Made by a program: the position numbers and the translations under genes. The notes under the pieces were generated by a model. That model was not told the DNA's origin and did not search any database. It saw nothing but the letters and a program-made list of their open reading frames with translations. Below, in pieces: positions 43,672-56,200 of a stretch of DNA of 64,000 nucleotides. How positions within the stretch are numbered: position 1 is the stretch's first letter; each line of letters begins with the position of its first letter. Source of the DNA: Pomphorhynchus laevis (lineage: Eukaryota; Acanthocephala; Palaeacanthocephala; Echinorhynchida; Pomphorhynchidae); contig WNNJ02000050.1 of the NCBI GenBank assembly GCA_012934845.2, positions 124,001 through 188,000 on the forward strand, written 5' to 3'.

Positions 43672-45643
43672 ATACTAATACAAATTTATTTAACATGGCA
43701 AATGCGTGCCAGCTGTACGCTTACAAGTCCACTAACACAAAATGAAAAAGTCAAGCAGATAAATTGTTTAAATTGGATCGAATTTGACGTTTGAAGCACG
43801 GCAGGGAAGTTGACTGGCGTATATGAATGGGCAGATGATTCCACTATAGAGGAGCAGCCACAACGAAGGAGCGGAATCCAAAGGAGGTAGAGTAGGTTGG
43901 GACATGTAAAAGAAGGGAATTACGGGAACGCAGAGCACAATACACAGTACGAGAATTGTCGAGAAAATGAAGGTTGAGAAATGAAGGGGTATGAGAAGTT
44001 ATAAGGCGAAAAGCAATGATAAGAAGATGAATTTGAACACGACAATAAATGGTAGGCCAATCAAGAGAAACAAGATAGTGGGATGTATGATCAAAACGAC
44101 GAAGACGGAGGAGAACTCGGACGGCAGCGTTGATGATGCGTTGTAAAGGAAGAAGAGTGGATTTAGGTGAGGTGGAAAATAGACTAAAACAATAACAGAG
44201 TCTAGAAAAAAGGAGGGAAGATATGAGAGTCATACAAGAAGGGAAATCGATCAATCTATGAACTTGACGGAGGTTGCGGAGTATCAAGGTAGATGAGCGT
44301 ACTTTATCTCTAACGAATGGTTTAAGTGGAAGTCGTTTGTCAAAATGGAAGCCTAGGAAAACGAGATTATCAACGATAGGTATAATTGTAGAATTTAATG
44401 ATGCGGAGGGAGGTTCTGAGCCGATGCGTCGAGGAAGTATCCACATAATTTTGGATTTATCATGATTCAGAAAAAGGGAAGGGAAGAAAAATGATTGGAA
44501 ATTGGGACCAGACAGTCGTAAGCAGAAACACTAAGATCGTGAATACGATAAGCAGGTGCATGCGCATAGATGAGAATGCCATCAGCATATTACATAACAT
44601 GGAAGTTAAATTTAGGAGAAATCGAAGACAAATTACTGAGAAGAGAGAAAAGCATTCGGCCTAATACTGAGCCTTGTGGAACACCGGTCGGGATGGACGA
44701 AGGATGCAAGATAGAAGAGTTAGAATAGACACGAAATGTATGGTTTGATCGATATGAAGAAAACCATGATACAGTGGGTAAAGAGAAGCTATAATCATGA
44801 CGAAGGCGATAGAGAAGAATCGAGTGATCGACGATGTCAAAAGCAGACGGTAGATCAAAAGAAACTATGACACTACATAATTTATGATCTCGCGATATGA
44901 GTAAGTCGTTATAAACTTTAAGACGTGCAATTTCAGTAGAGTGATTAGAGCGAAAAGCGGCTTGGAAGGGAGGAAATAAGTTGGAGGAAAAGAGATATAT
45001 ATTAACTCGCTTGAGAACGAGACGCTCAAGGAGTTTTGAGAGGGTTGGTAGAAGTGAGATAGGACGGTACGAAGACGGTAGTGAGGGTCGAGATATTGCT
45101 TTTTATGGATAGGACGAACAGTGGCGCATTTCCAGATGGAAGGAAATGTACGGCTACGGATGGACGAGTTGAACAATGTGGTTAGGAAGGGTGAGATAGA
45201 GGAGCAGATATGTTTAAGCATGTGAGTGGGAATTGGGTCAGAAGGAGAGGTTTTATTAGGTAATGACAGCAGAACCGAAAAAACTTCATCAGACGAAACG
45301 TGAAGAAGGTGGAATAGCTCTGGTAGGGAAGTATTTAAAAGGAAGAGTGGGTACAAGGGGGCTATGGGTAGTAGGGAAGTAAATTAGATAGATTAGATTG
45401 TAGATAAGAAGAAAATTCATCAGGATTTATATTACAAGGGGTAGATGATCGTGAAAGAATTGAGCTTTAAGATTTTCCAATGAGATTTAGGGTTGGAAGA
45501 TGACTCGAGTTGATTTCGCCAAAAGATAGTACGTTTAGTACGTATAAGAATGAGATGTAAACGGCGTAGAGAAAAGTAGGAATCACGGAGATTTGGAGGG
45601 AGTGAGTTGGGAGAACGTTTAAGAAAGCGATTATACACACGAA
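43672..45643 (-). mobile_element. CR1/L2-like LINE, copy C (5'-truncated, nested between X and Y)
   Basis: Minus strand. The 5' end starts in the region between endonuclease and RT (FRVYNRFLKRSPNSLPPNLR, 45.64 kb). The RT reads SIWKCATVRPIHKKQYLDP, then breaks, and continues after the core as MWILPRRIGSEPPS and FLGFHFDKRLPLKPFVRDKV. A long open stretch at 44446-43844 covers the C-terminal part (VRVLLRLRRFDHTSHYLVSL). The 3' end GCTGGCACGCATTTGCCA-TGTTAAATAAAT is shared with copy A and is followed by a short AATACTAATA-type tail. The element is flanked directly by segments X and Y. Confidence 0.85.
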
Positions 45644-45947
45644 AGCTACTAGATATGAGTATATTAGTGTCCAGGATTTTTATCCAAGATAAATGGATAT
45701 AATGTATAGCGACAAACGACCTCTGATATGTCGTGAATATCATTACCATTTCTGTAAGCATATATATTCCGTGGCTGGAATTTATAGTTGGATGATTACA
45801 TATTTTGTCGAAAAATGCTTATCTTTAGATCATTTTTAAAATTAATGTTCTTTCAAAAGTGAGTTTTCCAGAGCTCGATCGTTTGTCGGTTTACACAAGT
45901 CACTAATAGAAATGAAACAGCTTTTTGGTTGCACTGCCATCTTCTTA
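45644..45947. repeat. Segment Y, copy 2
   Basis: Matches 8667-8962 (CAGGATTTTTATCCAAGATA, ACAAACGACCTCTGATATGT). It lacks the 25-bp flanking direct repeats seen at the first copy. Confidence 0.8.
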
Positions 45948-46882
45948 AGACATTAATTTCGTTATTAAATATTTGCCTTTTTAATATTTTGCTATCTTAA
46001 ATTCCCACCGAAAAGCATTGCTGTTTAATAATCGATTACTGTTTATAATATATTGTATTATAAATATATTAAATTATATATAATACATTAATATATTGCT
46101 ATTTTTAATTTTCTAGAGCTGAAAGACATTACGGCATTCAACAAACTACCCATTATTCATATTTCCAACAATTCACTTTAATAAGTTCTGTTGTAATCCC
46201 AATCGCTCAACAAAATTCAATAAATTTGAAGTGATATGCAATCAAATAGATATTTGGAAAATAAAAAGAGTGTTTTCAATCCAAATAGCATGATAACAAA
46301 CTCGCTGGAATAGAATTCCTGATATGAAGCACGCTTGATGTTGAAATTTTGCTTCGCCACGAAGAACGACCGTTAAATTTTAAATTTACATATCAAAATG
46401 TAACTATCGATTTAAATATACGATTTCTTAATTTTTAACTTTTTAAAATGAGTATCTTGTTAGCTGAGTAGTTTTTAAAACTTTGTACATTTAAAAAATT
46501 TATTATATCTTTTAACGTTAATATTAAATTAATAATAAATTTATAAATTCATCAAAGATAAACTTTTGTTTCTGTCTTATTTTTAAAATGTATTTTGAAT
46601 TTGTTCGCTTTTAAGTCGTAATTATTTTTGACGATTTTTCGTCTTGAGCAAAATGTAATAATTCAAATATTTTTCAGAATTTTGTGTAGGTATTATCGGC
46701 AACATTTCGAAAGGCGGACACAACTAGGCAAGAAAAAAATTATAAAAAACGATAGATCTTTATTAGAAATTTCAAAAACATCTTTCATTTTTTTGCAGCA
46801 TAGGTAAAGTTTAAAATTAAAATTAAATATTTTTCAAAAAAATTAAAATTTGAATATTTTTCAAGTAATTGTTCGGATTAGA
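45948..46882. other. AT-rich DNA, nothing recognised
   Basis: No gene or clear repeat. The last 40 bp (46840-46880, TCAAGTAATTGTTCGGATTA) reappear inverted at about 48041-48060 in the centre of the neighbouring inverted repeat. Confidence 0.4.
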
Positions 46883-48993
46883 TTCCTCTTTTCTTTGATC
46901 CAGCTCCAATATTTATTTATCAATAATATGGATCATTATCAACTATTTAAAATGAAAATCATATTTTATTAATTCAAAGGGGAAATTATAATGTGAAACA
47001 TTAAATCGACTTAATTGAGACTTCGAAAAAAGGTTACACGAACACCGTTCTCTAAAAGATTCTTCTCTTTAAGTCTGTAAGTCGGCAGCTCTGCAGAATT
47101 CTTGTGGAGGTTTAGGTAACATATTAGATCATTCAACTCTAACTGCTCAATAATTCAACATCTTGCTGAATAAAAGGTTTATTTCTTTTGTTTTATTTCT
47201 TCAATAATTAGAAAACTGAAATTATAATGTGTTTGAACGATTATCAGATGGTTTGAAATCTACACGCATTGATCAGCGGAGATGACAACGCACGTGCTGA
47301 ATGGCTCGAAACGATATTTTAAACTGTAATTAAAATAAGTAACAGGAAAGAAAAATAGTTTTTAATAAATATCAGAGATGTCACTTAATAATTGGTCGAA
47401 AAAATCAACGTTATTATGTCTACACCAATGCCTCCACGCGAATTCCGCCAATTTTAAATCAGCGTTTTAAATTTTTAAAATTGTTAAAAGTAATTTTTTT
47501 TATTCAAGATAATAAAGTAATGATGCCAATTTTTTTGTGTATACGTTGATTTGTTGTAAGTTGGAAATAATAAGTTAAAAATGATGATAGGATATCATAC
47601 CAAAGTGCTTAAAAAGTATTTTGAAGTTCAAAAAATTAAATTTTGTTTTACAACGTAATACATGTTAAATCAATTTCAAACTTGAAAATAATGTAGATAT
47701 AGGATTTGTAATCGTATTATAATAATATTGCAGTAAACAAACTACTAACAAGGGCAATGATAAAATTTTAATTATTTTTTAATTAAAAAAATTTAAATTT
47801 AAGTTTTTTCAACATACTGAATAAATAAATTCATAAGTTTTTGTGTAGATGTTAAGTGATAGATGGTCGATGTTGTGAGATGAAAAAAGTATAGGTTATC
47901 AAATCGATTTTTTAGGAAAACATATTTTTATGTTCAAAAAATTGAACATTTTCTCTGAAGCTTAATATACGTCGTATCGAGCTATAACTTATATGTGGTG
48001 TAGATACATAATGTGCTATCATTGTGTGATAATTTTAAACTAATCCGAACACTTACTTGAAAAAATTTAAATTTCAATTTTTTAAATTAAAAAATAATAA
48101 TTAAAATTTTACCATTGCCCTTGTTTGTAGTTTGTTTACTGCAATATTATTATAATACGATTACAAATCCTATATCTACATTATTTTCAAGTTTGAAATT
48201 GATTTAACATGTATTACGTTGTAAAACAAAATTTAATTTTTTGAACTTCAAAATACTTTTTAAGCACTTTGGTATGATATCCTATCATCATTTTTAACTT
48301 ATTATTTCCAACTTACAACAAATCAGCGTATACACAAAAAATTTGGCATCATTACTTTATTATCTTGAATAAAAAAAATTACTTTTAACAATTTTAAAAA
48401 TTTTAAACGCTGGTTTAAAATTGGCGGAATTCGCGTGGAGACATTGGTGTAGACATAATAACGTTGATTTTTTCGACCAATTATTAAGTGACATCTCTGA
48501 TATTTATTAAAAACTGTTTTTCTTTCCTGTTACTTATTTTAATTACAGTTTAAAATATCGTTTCGAGCCATTCAGCACATGCGTTGTCATCACGTAGCGG
48601 TCCGCTGATCAATGCGTGAAGATTCCAAACCATCTGAAAATCGTTCAAACACATTATAATTTCAGTTTTCTCATTATTGAAAAAAACAAAAGAAATAAAC
48701 CTTTTATTCAGCGAGATGTTGAATTATTGAGCAGTTAGAGTTGAATGATCTAATATGTTACCTAAACCTCCACAAGAATTCTGCAGAGCTGCCGACTTAC
48801 AGACTTAAAGAGAAGAATCTTTTAGAGAACGGTGTTCGTGTAACCTTTTTTCGAAGTCTCAATTAAGTCGATTTAATGTTTCACATTATAATTTCCCCTT
48901 TGAATTAATAAAATATGATTTTCATTTTAAATAGTTGATAATGATCCATATTTAGATAAAGAATTATTCGAGCTGGATCAAAGAAAAGAGGAA
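46883..48993. mobile_element. Large foldback-like inverted repeat, arms about 930 bp
   Basis: 46883-47812 is repeated inverted at 48058-48993 with only scattered differences; the central loop is about 245 bp. Shared stretches include GTCGGCAGCTCTGCAGAATT and TTAATTGAGACTTCGAAAAA. No transposase or other protein is recognised in arms or loop. The outer ends, TTCCTCTTTTCTTTGATCCA followed by GCTCC, match the sequence that follows the hammerhead-like motif at the Penelope-like RT (23.95-24.02 kb). A hammerhead-like motif lies just outside the right end. It may be a non-autonomous foldback element or two head-to-head copies of a Penelope-derived unit. Confidence 0.8.
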
Positions 48994-48998
48994 ATTTT

Positions 48999-49040
48999 TA
49001 TTGATATTTCGCTAACCTCTGTAGGCATCTTCAGAAAATT
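48999..49040 (-). ncRNA. Hammerhead-like motif at the inverted-repeat end
   Basis: Minus strand: AATTTT, CTGAAGA (49034-49028), TGCCTAC-AGAG-GTTAGC, GAAA, TATCAAT, then A-run TT. Helix I pairs perfectly (AAUUUU with AAAAUU). Helix II has two mismatches compared with the motif at 23776-23823. Confidence 0.45.
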
Positions 49041-50269
49041 GATGATGAAAAAATTTTTCTTTGATGCAATTGCAATAATTATTTAAAAATTCGTTCTTTT
49101 AAAACTGTCTAATCGAAAATGGAAGTAGATTCTGAATTTAGTGTGAATTATTATTGAGGACCAGACAAAGCTGTAAATGGCTGTTCAGCCTGTTTACTTT
49201 TGATATTAAAAAACTTAAATTAAATGTAGAATGTAATCAGCCGAATGGACAGTTGAACACTGATTGATGGTACGAGCTGTTATGAATCAACATATTCACT
49301 TAAAGTTCAAAATGTAAATAGCTAGAGGCATAACCAGTTTCCTCATGCAGTGCATTGCAAATGTTGATTGCACGATGGGAGTGTCCCATTTTTATTCAAG
49401 GATTTTTACAAGAAGGAAATTTATATGATGGTAAAATTTACCAATATATCATGATAAATTTTACCAATACGATGGGAAATATATAGAGGTTTAAGCGATG
49501 TCCACAACAATTTGCAGTTCTAAACTTTATAACACTTGTGGAATATCCTTTAAATGATTTGACAACTGCCCACATTGCCAAGAGATCAAGTAGTCTTTAG
49601 CATTCACTATAATTATTTACAGGAGGAAATTTAGTTAGTGAATTTATTTAAAATTCACTAAATTTATAAAACATTTAGTTTTTGATAAAAACTTATATTT
49701 AGAATTGAAATTTAAAATTTCATAATTTTATGTTCGGTATTTAAATACCGACTTAAAATGATGCAAATAATATAAATAATATAATATTATTTAATACTTT
49801 TAATATTATAATAATATTATAATATTATATTACTATATTATATAATATCAATTATTTCTGTAAACATTTACATTGTTTTTGATAGTTTAGTAAGGTATCT
49901 TATATCGTACAAGATTTCTATTATCGATAATTAATTATCGATAATGTTTAAAGTTAAACAATAAAGGAGCTCCTTACTTTAAAAGTAATAATAAATATTT
50001 TAATTAAGTTTAGGTCATTAATTATTCATTGAATTTAAAGCATATTTGGACTTAATAAATTATCGATAATTTCAAAAGTAAAACAATAAAGGAGCTTATT
50101 ACTTTAAAAAGTAATAATTATTAATTTTTTTAAATTATCGAAATTAAAATTATTTAAAAATTATTTAAAATTAAAAGTTATTTATCGGTAATTTTTAAAT
50201 TTTTACAATTTCTATATTTCCTAACAATGAAAAGTGAAATCAGTTTAAAACCAAATAAGTAATATTGAT
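49041..50269. other. AT-rich DNA with a local direct repeat
   Basis: No gene. A block with AACAATAAAGGAGCT and TTACTTTAAAA...GTAATAAT occurs at about 49926-49992 and again at 50056-50120. This is the 3' flank of UFSP2, which ends at 50270. Confidence 0.4.
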
Positions 50270-53200
50270 CTAAGATTTGCTAGGGATAGGTAGACACATA
50301 TTGTAATAAGCTGATTCTCTCCAAAAGCTAATGTCTTTCCATCCACAGTAGCCCTAAAAATATGTTGTAAACAGGTTAATCATAAAAAATAAAAGATTGG
50401 ATAATTTAATCTAAAACAATTACGTGATTATTTGTTCTGAATTATCCATGAATTTTGTTACACTTTATTTACTAAAAATCTTTCTGCAGTTGAACGGATC
50501 AAATATTTGAAAGGACATTTGATAAATATCAACTATAACAGACGTAGAAGTTTTAAAAACATTATTAAGTTGATTAGCTTTTCGGAACTGAAACAAATTC
50601 GTTCAAATCGAATTCAAATGGGCATTGAGTACTCGAATTTATGAGTTTATATCAATTTATAAAAATAAGGCTGGATCGTGACATACCAAAATGTATAAGA
50701 CATTCAAAGGTGTCCGATCTATGGTTTCACGCGTGCTATGCGCATAATCGGCGTGAGAAACGATACTAATTAAAATTGAAGCTAATAAAGTATGCTCACG
50801 TTGGATATTAAGAAAATATCATCACGTTGGATATTAAGAAAGTATAGTCACGTTCGATATTAAGAAAATATACACACATTGGAAAATGTGAGTATATTTC
50901 TTTCAACAAGAATTTTTTGTTGAAAAATATTTATATTTTTTCAAAAAAAATATAATGTGAGTATATTTTTTCACGTCGAAAGCTACACGTTAGTAATTTA
51001 CGCTCAAACGCGTATTTAAATAAAACGTAATTTTTTTAAATTAAGTTGAATAAATTAAATATATAGTATATATATATTATATATAATTAAATTAATATTC
51101 ACAAAGGTGTGAATATTAAAAATGTATGAAAAAATATATTAAATAAATATAAAAATTTATATCAAAAAACTACACGTAGCTTAATATTAAGTGAAAATGA
51201 AATATACAAATAAATAATAATATATAATTTTATATAAGTAACATCAAGTTAAAATTTAAAATAAAAGTCAATTTATATGAATTGAATAAAAATTGCGAAA
51301 TAATGAGTTCAATTAAAATTAAAAATTTACAAACACAATTTGTAATTTTGTTATTAAATACACAAAGATGTGAATATTAAAAATGTACTAATATCGAAAT
51401 ATAGAAAAATATATTAAATATATTATATTATGAATGATTAAAAAATATATGTAGCTTAAAATTAAATAAAAATGTAAATAATAAATTAAAATTAAATTTT
51501 TAAATTTATTTATATGAAATTAATTAAAATAGAAAGTAAACAAAATATCATTAAAAAGGTACAAAAAAGTATTTGAACATAATTGTACTTTAGAGCATCA
51601 GAGTATAACACGAAATTACAAAGTAAAGTGTTCTACTATTTAATATAAAAGCCACAAATGATTCAAAGAAATCATGTTCTTGATAAATGACTTGATAGAA
51701 TTAATTTATTTTTAGATGTGACAGATTTACTGCATCTTTGAGAGAATTAATGTCAAAGCCGGAAGCTACACGTTGGATATTCTAGTTGAAAAGATGATGA
51801 AATGTTATGAATGACACGATTTTAGTTTTATTTTGTGAGATATATGTTTTTATAATTTGTAAATCAAATAATAATTTCTCTCAGATTCACTTGTGAAACA
51901 ATTGGATTGCAATGTAGCCATTTAATGCTTTTTGACATAAAAGTACTTTTTATTTTCACATGATGAATTAACTACATATATACTATCATTTAGTTAATAT
52001 GCACTGACTATTGGGAAATTGAATAATCCCCGATATCTTAATTTGAGATCGTTTACGATTTTAGCTCGAAGTTTATGGTTATAGCTAATTGGAGATCGCG
52101 ATGAGTTCAGCTGAAACATCGATTCTTATGCTGATTATAAAATTAGCGTTCAAAAAGAAAAAATTTAAAAATAAAATTGGCATAGTAAACAAATAAAATT
52201 ACTTAATTTGTACAACCTACAAATTCACTCAGTCAACATTTTTTTATCTTTACATTAAAAAGTTTACACATCCTTAAATTTATTTTTTATAGATTCATCA
52301 TGATTTCATTCTTGTCTAATTAAAAGTTGAGTCAAGTATCTAAAACACTTTTCTAGTGGTCGATTGTTTAACTATAAGTACAGACTAATTAACACAAACG
52401 CGTTGAGCAGTCGATATATCTACTGAAAACTAACATTTAAACTTCTCGATCGCCAGATTACTCTTATACATTCATTAACTAATTTCAAATTTTGACTGTC
52501 TGATCTCCAGTTCAGCCCAGATTCGAAGACAGATCGCATTATCCATATTCGTCTTTTCAGGTTCCGTATGCGACGATTTATAAAGCGTCCTGGTTTGCGA
52601 AATATGTAGTGAATGAAATTGCTTTTTGTTGGGTTTAACGATAAAACCCAACTGAGACAGGCTTTTAGCGATTGTATGAACTACAAATTATGCTAGGTAA
52701 CGACAAACCCAATTTAAGCTTTTTGCAATCCCATGCACTACAAATTATGCTGGGTAACGACATAGGCAACTTAGACTTTTCGCAATCCCATGAACAAAAA
52801 ATTATGCTGGGTAACGATAAACCCAATTTATACAGGATTTTAGCACTCCCATGAACTACAAATTATGCTGAGTAACGACAAGCACAACTTAGGCTTTTAG
52901 CCATCCCATGAACAACAAATTATGATGAATAAGGACAAGCACAAGTTAAGCTTTTTACAATCCCATGAACTACAAATTATGCTAGATAACTACAAATTTA
53001 ACTTAGACAGGTGTTTAGCTTTTTCATGAACTACAAATTATGATGGGTAACGACAAACTTAACTTAGGCTTTTAGCAATGCCATGAACTACAAATTATGA
53101 TGTGTAAGGACAAACCCAACTTAGACAGGTGTTTAGCTTTTCCATGAACTACAAATTATGCTGGGTAACGACAAACCTAACTTAGGCTTTTAGCAATGCC

Positions 53201-56200
53201 ATAAACTACAAATTATGATATGCAACGACAGATCCAACTTAGACTTTTAGTCATCCCATGAACAACAAATTATGCTGGGTAACGACAATCCCAACTTATA
53301 CAGGATTTTAGCCATCCCATGAACAACAAATTATGCTGGGTAACGACAAACCCAACTTAGGCTTTTAGCCATCCCATGAACAACAAATTATGCTGGGTAA
53401 CGACAATCTTAGGCTTTTAGCAATGCCATAAACTACAAATTATAATTTGTAATGACAAACCCAACTTAGACAGGTGTTTAGCTTTTTCTTGAACTACAAA
53501 TTATGCTGGGTAACGACAAACTTAGCTTAGGCTTTTAGCAATGTCATGAACTACAAATTATGATGTGTAACGACAAACCCAACTTAGACAGGTGTTTAGC
53601 TTTTCCATGAACTACAAATTATGCTGGGTAACGACAAACCTAACGTGGACAGGATTTTAGCTTTTCCATGAACCACAAATTATGCTGGGTAACGACAATC
53701 CCAACTTAGGCTTTTAGCACTCCCGTGAACTACAAATTATGATGTGTAACGACAAACCCAACTTAGACAGGTGTTTAGCTTTTCCATGAACTACAAATTA
53801 TGCTGGGTAACGACAAACCTAACGTGGACAGGATTTTAGCTTTTCCATGAACTACAAATTAATCTGGGTAACGACAAACTTGACTTAGGCTTTTAGCAAT
53901 GGCATAAACTACAAATTATGATGTGTAACGACAAACCCAACTTAGACTTTTAGCCATCCCATGAACAACAAATTATGCTGAGTAACGACAAACCCAACTT
54001 ACACAGGATTTTAGCAATTCAATGAACTACAAAATATGCCGTCTTCGAATCTTCGGTCACACAAGGTTATCCTTTTTAAACATTAGTGATATATTTTGAG
54101 CGTGGATGTATCATTAGTGTATGTATCACAGAGTCTATCCAAGAATCCCCTTGTTTTCACTTTTCCATTTGCAAAGTGAAATAGAAATTAATTGAAATAA
54201 AAATTATAAAAATTATAAATTACAATTATAAAAATTGGTGTTGAGTTTTGCTTTCTTCTCATTTCATACTTCACATATTTTTTAACAAAGTTAAATAAAA
54301 TCAGTACTTAAACAAAACCATGTTTAATAAAAACTTTTAAATTTGTTAATAATTGACAAAATTCTGATGCTTATGCTGTTGATCTTTTATGAAACATATG
54401 GTCATCTTTTATTCAGCAATTGTATTATCTTATTGCATCTATGTACTTCTAAGATAGTACCCAATCTTAACTTTTTGTTGAAAAAAATTTTTTTTTAATT
54501 TAAAGATAAAAGTTTATTTCCATAAAACCGATATTTTAATGTTGATTTTTTTAAATAGAAATATGTATTATTCTAAGTTAAAAATTACTGTTTATTAATA
54601 ACACACACCTTTTCAATAATATTTGTTATGTTGTCTTTCCCGTGATAGTGTGGATCAAGTATCAAAAACCGGCAACTCTCTTCATCGTTTTCGATAAACG
54701 AAACTCCTAGTAAGGTATGCGCTAAGCTGCCACCGCCTTTTGAAAAATTATCAGAACGCATTATATAATAAGTAAATGAATACCAAGCATAACTGGGCAT
54801 TTGGCATTCCTGAAATGGGTAAGCAGCATAAACACATGCTGCCTTATCTCCTTTATGTTGTTCATATGCACTATTCTGCTATGTTTCTAAACACAATTTA
54901 TATAATCTTTTTAGTCTTTAATAAATAAAATATAATTAATAAATGTTTTAAATCCGATTTACTAATCAATTGATTAGGTATAAAGATTGAAGAATTAAAG
55001 ATTTGATGTTCAGTGCGCACAGAACGCATATGGAACGAACATTTGAATTACATAAATTTGGTTTTGGTTATTTAACATTTTAATAGATTATTAAGTAAAA
55101 ATAGATTACTGAGATTAATACAATAGTACAATAAAATATTGAGATTATTAGGATTATTAAATAAAAATTATTAAAACTTAATTAATTGATTAAGTATAAA
55201 TATTTAAAGATTTGTCTGTTATTTATTAGTAAATTTATAAAAACTGACTTTTATTTTAAATTTCAATTTTAAATTTTTACTTAATATGAATAATATAAAA
55301 TCTTATTAGCTCTTTATGGAATTCACGGGCTAGACTGCCCCAGAGTGGTTTCCCGGCACAATCGGCACAGTGCTGTAAACACACTTATTCGTAGCGCCCT
55401 TGCCACAGCCGGTGTCCCGTCCCGCCTTGAACCAATCGGGCTCTGCAGAAACGACGGAAAGAGACCGGACGGTGCTTCACTAGTCCCATGGGAAAGGGGA
55501 CGTCTGCTAGTATGGGACTTCACGTGTCCCAACATTCTTGCTGCCAGTCATTTGCCTAGTGCGGTCTCTGGGGCCGGGGAGGTTGCTAGATTGGCAGAGG
55601 ATCGAAAGAAGGCCAAATATACATGTATTGACGAATCGCAATATAAATTTGTGCCGTTGGCGATCGACACAATTGGTGCTGCCGGGCCGATAACTTCGAA
55701 TTTTTTGACAAAACTGGGCAATATGTTGGTGGTGGCAACAGATGATCGAAGAGCTGTAAATTTCCTCTTGCAGCGTTTAAGCTGTGCAGTGCAGCGGGGA
55801 AATGCAGCGTGCCTGTTAGAGGTCGCTCGAGACGGAAACCTTCCAACTTAACGATACTGAAATATCACAAACTATACAATTTTTAAATTATTTATGGAAA
55901 TAAATATTTAGCTTGCCAAGCTGATTAGGACGTTTAGATATAATAAACTTGTGTGACCCATCTAACTCTGAATGCTCGGAACTACTGTAAACGAATATGT
56001 GCACCAGCTTTATCAGGATTAAGTGAAGATCTGTTGAGATCAGAAGAGCATGTGGTGTTGTAACAGGTAAAATACGATAAGTGTGATGAGTTAGACGAAG
56101 AATTCCGGCTAATACTTTCAACGTTGCCCTTAGATATAAAAAGAATCTTAGAGTTTGCATCTGCAAAGGGTGATTCCTCCTGGCTTATTTTCCAATCACT

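Noticed and set aside
52672-52854. Open frame in the minisatellite
   Set aside because: Repeat shadow; it does not continue through the array and lies in a UFSP2 intron.
52630-54035. CRISPR-like array
   Set aside because: Units are contiguous diverged repeats without unique spacers, and the genome is eukaryotic.
55586-55846. Antisense open frame across the nuclease fragment
   Set aside because: Shadow of the + strand domain, which has clear family motifs.
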